DNA from: Antrodiella citrinella
Taxonomy: Eukaryota > Basidiomycota > Agaricomycetes > Polyporales > Steccherinaceae
Length of the DNA: 11,892 bases
Assembly: GCA_004802725.1 (NCBI GenBank)
Contig: SGPM01000559.1
Coordinates: 1 to 11,892, forward strand
Direction: 5' to 3'
A model generated the notes under the pieces. The model worked only from the letters and a program-made list of their open reading frames with translations, searched no databases and was not told the origin of the DNA. Position numbers and translations under genes: made by a program. Below, piece after piece: positions 8,107 to 11,892 of this stretch (the stretch's first letter is position 1; every line of letters begins with the position of its first letter).

Positions 8107-9707
8107 ATGTCAGATCCGACCTTCCCACTCTTTCCCATCTTCTCCCTGCTTGGCTTCATACTCGTCCTCACTCCCCTTCCGTGGCACCTCGAGGCCTGGA
8201 ACTCCTCCACATGCTACTTCATGCTGTGGACTGCCTTAGGATGTCTCAATCAGTTCGTCAACTCCATCGTATGGGCTGGCAATGCTTTCAACCCTGCGCC
8301 CGTGTGGTGCGACATCTGTGAGTGGCTCGATCTTTCCCTAGTGGTCTGGTATCCTGATCGTCCTTCTAGCCACTCGCATTCTTATTGGGGCATCTGTTGG
8401 CATCCCTGCGGCATCTCTGTGTATCAATCGTAGGCTCTACCTGATCGCCAGGGTGCAGGCTGTTGTGGTTTCCCGGGCGGAGGTACGTGGACTTCGGAAT
8501 CTCTCATTGACGCGACGTTGACGTGTTCCTCCAGAAACAACGCGCTGTTTTGATAGACAGTCTTATATGCGTTCTATTCCCAGTGGTCGTTGTCATACTA
8601 TGTAAGCTCCATCTTTCTTGACATCGTCCGCGCTGGCTGATCGATCATGTCGTAGCCTACATTGTCCAAGGACATCGTTTCAACATACTAGAGGACATCG
8701 GATGCACCACAGCACTATTCAACACTCCGTTGACCTACATTCTTGTGTCGTGGTGGCCGCTAGTTCTCGGTACGATCTCCGCTGTTTACTGCAGTAAGTC
8801 TCCCATCGCGCCCCTGAAGTACCTGTCTCACCGCTTCACAGCACTATCTCTCCACGCATTCTTCAAAAGACGAACTCAGTTCAACGCATTCCTGTCTTCC
8901 AAGACCTCCTCCCTCTCATTCAGCCGCTATTTCCGTCTCATGGCTCTCGCTTCGACCGAGCTGATGCTTACGATCCCCCTGTCCATTTTCGTCATCTACT
9001 TGAACGCCACTACCGAAGCAGTCGATCCTTGGGTCAGCTGGGCTAACACCCACGCTGGGTTCTCGCGCGTAGACCAACTTCCGGCCTCGCTGTGGCGCCA
9101 AAGCCATCAGCTTGTCATCGCGCAGGAGTTCGCCCGCTGGATTTATCCCGCATGCGCCCTCATCTTCTTTGCGTACTTCGGCGTTGCGGATGAGGCGAGG
9201 AGGCATTACTCTGCTGCCTTCCGATTCGTCCTGCGCAAATTGCACCTCGCCACTCGTGACTCCAACGCGACAGGTACCACGTCGAGCAGGTATGTACCCT
9301 CGATCGGCCGTCGTATGCGACGACTAACGGATATATTTGTTTGCAGCTCGAAATTCTCATTCTCACCGTTCCACAAGTTGGCGAGCACGTCCTCGACCAC
9401 GCCACTCCCGCTGTACAGCCCTCCACCTCCTCCGTTTGCGTATCGGTCATCCAGTACCATGTCCGCCGTCACCAGTTTCACCGAAAACGAGAAACACCAG
9501 CCACTTTCCTCACTCCGGTCACCTGTGCCACTCCCATCCGATTCACCCGCCGCGCCGTCCTTCGGGCCTACCGACGGTTACAGTGTCTCCATGTCAGAGA
9601 TCGATTCTCTACGTGCCTCACGACCTTCTTCACTCCTCGATACGCCTTCTCCGTACCGTGCTTCCTTTGAGCACGATGACACGGCTGGTCCACACCCTGC
9701 ATCATGA
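8107..9707 (+). CDS. STE3: STE3-type pheromone receptor 2 (7-TM GPCR, 445 aa, 6 exons)
   Basis: Second farnesyl-pheromone receptor, paralogous to receptor 1. Proposed exons: 8107-8317, 8370-8482, 8535-8601, 8656-8793, 8842-9289, 9347-9707, giving 445 residues. Exons 1-4 match receptor 1 exactly in length and every intron sits at the same phase; 45 of the first 70 residues are identical by hand count. Family motifs include WHLEAWN, CLNQFVN, IPAASLCINRRLY, YIVQGHRF with DIGC, SRYFRLM, and IFFAYFGVADEAR at the end of TM7. The cytoplasmic tail is about 155 residues, longer than in receptor 1 and Ser/Pro-rich, with an SPPPPP-like run and many possible phosphorylation sites. Introns 4 (48 bases) and 5 (57 bases) are multiples of three with no stop, so unspliced forms would stay in frame. 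The family name is used; the allele is unknown. Confidence 0.93.
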
Positions 9708-10020
9708 TCTCACGTTTCTTCTTTGTTTAGTGTAGTATCATGTATCTCTCTGTAGCCCTATATTTCAGCGATGACTAGACCCCGCAATGATTATCCTCTT
9801 CGTGCATGATTATCTTCGAAGATAGAAAACCAGCCCAAGTCTGGAGCAAAGCTTGAGCTTTGGTGCATCCTGATGCTTGTTCATGCGAAGATCCTGTCGA
9901 CACTTGGGACCCTCTGATCTTGCGTCCAGCTAAAGATAAAAACGAGGCCGGGCTCGCCGACATGTCATCGCATGCCAGACAAGAACGCACGAACACGCAA
10001 TGGGCTCAAGACTGAGTAAA
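9708..10020. other. Convergent intergenic region after receptor 2
   Basis: No gene seen. The first 60 bases are T-rich and probably 3' UTR of receptor 2. A 14-base perfect palindrome TATCTTCGAAGATA lies at 9811-9824, within two near-copies of TGATTATC-TCTTCG. Confidence 0.4.
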
Positions 10021-10299
10021 ACATTGCAAGGAACACAGATATATAGATTGTGTGGTATATGTCAGCACCGAGGTGCGACGAACGAAATGTACATTCAGAG
10101 ATTTGGTTTGTTACAAGCAGAGATACAACTTTAACAGATGATAAGTAGCGAAGAGAGGGGCAGACTCGGAGACGAAGGGGACCGTAACGAGGAACAAGGA
10201 GTGTGGGGGTGCCATTATAGGCGTAACAGGGAATCGAAAGCAAGAGGAGGAAACGGGGACGGAATCTGGGCGTGTATAGATATATAGGTGATAATGTTA

Positions 10300-10366
10300 C
10301 TAGAGGGAGAGGAGGGGGGACGTCAGCGTCGGGCGCAGGCAGAGAGGAATGCGTTGGGATGCTTAC
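10300..10366 (-). other. Likely second 3' UTR intron of precursor 5
   Basis: 67-base segment with donor GTAAGC, a CTGAC branch match (10322-10326), a pyrimidine tract and acceptor CTCTAG. Confidence 0.5.
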
Positions 10367-10435
10367 TTCTGACGTTATCTGCAGGACGAGAATTTGAGAG
10401 CGTACAAATACAGTAGTGGAGGTCATTACGACGAT

Positions 10436-10498
10436 CTGAAAAGGAAGCAGACTTGAGTACGAGCGATCGCTGCGAGAGATGAGAGAACGTTGACTTAC
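10436..10498 (-). other. Likely first 3' UTR intron of precursor 5
   Basis: 63-base segment with consensus donor GTAAGT starting 26 bases after the stop codon, a CTCAA branch match (10453-10457), a pyrimidine tract and acceptor TTTTCAG. An earlier CGCAG could be an alternative acceptor. Confidence 0.6.
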
Positions 10499-10524
10499 CA
10501 CACTATTATGAGTCGCGGAGGAAA

Positions 10525-10644
10525 TCAAGCGATGACACAGTAGATGCCAGGTCGCTCGGGGGTATCCTCGTCGTAGGGGAGGTTCGACGAAACGATGTCG
10601 GTGACAGTGTCTTCAGACATTTGGATGGTAGTAAACGAGTCCAT
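10525..10644 (-). CDS. Pheromone precursor 5 (CaaX lipopeptide, 39 aa)
   Basis: Shortest precursor and easily missed because of its size. It starts MDSFTTIQM and ends PGIYCVIA; the CaaX box is CVIA with the prenylated cysteine at residue 36. The acidic DEDTPERPGIYC stretch before it holds a Glu-Arg pair, a processing site known in this family, so the mature peptide is either ERPGIYC or begins at the upstream acidic cluster (inference). A TATA box lies 132 bases before the ATG, and an ACAATG site lies 82 bases above that. It converges on receptor 2 from the right. Its MDSFTTI start matches precursor 1 at the opposite edge of the locus. Two probable introns follow the stop codon. Confidence 0.9.
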   Translation of the reverse strand: MDSFTTIQMSEDTVTDIVSSNLPYDEDTPERPGIYCVIA

Positions 10645-10768
10645 TGTGTGAGTTCGAGAGTACGAGAGTGAGTTGGTTCGAGGTTCGAAGGTGTGCAAGG
10701 TAGCGCAGATGAATTTGAATCACGATGGTAGGGTGCGAGGTGGGTTGGAAAACGATTACAAGTCCCCG

Positions 10769-10776
10769 TATTTATA
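10769..10776 (-). promoter_or_regulatory. TATA box of precursor 5
   Basis: TATAAATA on the minus strand, first T exactly 132 bases before the ATG. Confidence 0.65.
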
Positions 10777-10857
10777 CTCTGGACCATGTACAAATCACGA
10801 CAAATACCAGTCGGGTCCCGCTGGGTAGAACAATCGCCGGTCGGATAATAGAAAGGT

Positions 10858-10863
10858 CATTGT
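10858..10863 (-). promoter_or_regulatory. Possible HMG-box site upstream of precursor 5
   Basis: ACAATG in the sense of precursor 5, 82 bases above its TATA box, comparable to the site above precursor 2. Confidence 0.3.
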
Positions 10864-10869
10864 TCATAT

Positions 10870-11892
10870 CGGGCCGGCCGGGTACGGGCGCCTATCGTAC
10901 AGAGCGAGGCGATCAGCCACTGGCACGACCGTGTGGTGAACTGTTGTATGCCCATGCGCTGTTCAGAGATTGCGGTCGGTCTGGAGGAAAGGAGCGATGT
11001 ACGAGTTCTGCATACGTGAACTTCAGCGAATGACATCCGATAGTTCAAGCCGTGCGAGGGAGTGATCGCGGGCCCAGACCCCAAAACGAATTCGCAAGAG
11101 GATGCACATCAGTAGTGGCAGAACAGATAGCCCAGAACGCATGTGGTACCTTCTGCATCAACGTATTTACTTACGTACAGAAGGCCGGAGCGGAGAGGAA
11201 AGGGGGCCCGTCCGCATTATAGTACCAGAAGGTGGTATCGTTTCCGTCTCTCCAAGAGTTGCTTCCTTGCTAGTGAAGCCTCAAGCTCGGCGAGGAGGAG
11301 TGCGAGACGATTGGTTGCGTTGCGAGCCTCCCAAGCGAGAAGTTCGAGTTTGCCTGGCAAGCGTCTGGAATGATGTGCTGAGCGAAAATGTGGGGTTTGG
11401 GTATTAGCGATGAATCGCACACCAGAATAAGCTGGTGGAAATTCACGAGTATAGTCCTCATCGAGTGATCGTTCTTCCACCGACTCTCCGAAGGGAAATT
11501 GGCGTACATACAGCTTCTTGGACAGTTCAAATCCACAGGCATTTCTCGTCGCATGCACAATTGGTATCGAAATCGCAGGAGACTTTGCGACGTGCGGAAG
11601 GAGCGGTTTGCCGTAGTCCGCCGTCCATCAAATAATCCGAGCCCATCGATGCGCCCATCTTGAAGACTATATCGCCAGAATACTGAGCGTTACGGTAGCA
11701 TCGCGTGTGGATAACCGGTTCGGAAGCACGACTCGGAATACATGATGCGGTATGACTACCCGGGCCTATAGACCTCGCGACATGAGGTAGCTACTTATGT
11801 CGGCACGAAGCACACATACACTGATTAAGGTGCTTTCTGGCGCCAGAAAAACGCGGCTTGCTGGTAGTGATAGAGTCCACCATCGATGAGCG
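10870..11892. other. Right flank without a supported gene
   Basis: Several overlapping open frames of 75-113 residues occur on both strands. The longest, minus 11217-11558, ends in a Leu/Ala/Arg/Glu-rich stretch that could form a helix, but it has no recognised domain and competes with frames on both strands. A 33-residue minus frame at 11527-11628 ends CLWI. A 16-base palindrome lies at 11834-11849. A partial gene running off the edge cannot be excluded. Confidence 0.35.
11834..11849. repeat. 16-base perfect palindrome
   Basis: TTTCTGGCGCCAGAAA is self-complementary. It overlaps a GGTGCTTT (11829-11836), the unit repeated inside the foldback element at 5868-6024. Confidence 0.5.

Noticed and set aside
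8730..9707. Single 325-residue open frame as a separate intronless gene
   Set aside because: It is exons 4-6 of receptor 2 read through two in-frame introns; the paralog and splice signals support the spliced model.
11217..11558. 113-residue minus-strand frame with a helical, charged end
   Set aside because: No recognised domain; frames of similar length overlap on both strands, so coding evidence is insufficient.
11527..11628. 33-residue minus-strand frame ending CLWI, resembling a CaaX box
   Set aside because: It lacks the MD(S/T)F start, has no TATA box at the expected distance and no pyrimidine-rich downstream region; tryptophan at the third CaaX position is atypical.

Overview
The window looks like a B mating-type (pheromone/receptor) locus of a homobasidiomycete fungus. 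It carries two STE3-type seven-helix pheromone receptor genes and five short genes for farnesylated (CaaX) lipopeptide pheromone precursors. The fungal assignment rests on five introns of 46-57 bases per receptor with CTNAN-like branch points, C-V/T-I-A carboxy termini on all five precursors, and HMG-box-like sites upstream. The clustering of several receptors with several precursors fits Agaricomycetes such as mushrooms and polypores; I cannot name the species.

Layout, left to right: precursor 1 (799-954, minus) and precursor 2 (1517-1660, plus) form a divergent pair. Precursor 3 (2888-3013, minus) diverges from receptor 1 (3410-4860, plus). Next comes about 2.4 kb without a convincing gene, holding a 157-base foldback element (5868-6024). 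Precursor 4 (7244-7399, minus) then diverges from receptor 2 (8107-9707, plus). Precursor 5 (10525-10644, minus) converges on receptor 2. The last 1 kb shows no gene I can support.

The two [pheromone minus / receptor plus] modules are paralogous: receptor exons 1-4 have identical lengths (211, 113, 67, 138) and all five intron phases match. The precursors share a MD(S/T)F start, an upstream TATA box (exactly 132 bases before the ATG in three genes), a pyrimidine-rich transcript downstream of the stop, and one or two apparent introns inside the 3' untranslated region. Both receptor promoters carry clusters of CATTGTGC and CCTTTGT, resembling the Prf1/HMG pheromone response element (ACAAAG core) known in Ustilago.

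In the known system, precursors are farnesylated, trimmed and exported. They activate receptors of a different mating specificity on a partner, signalling through a G protein and MAP kinase cascade to drive nuclear migration and clamp fusion. Which precursor matches which receptor cannot be read from sequence alone.
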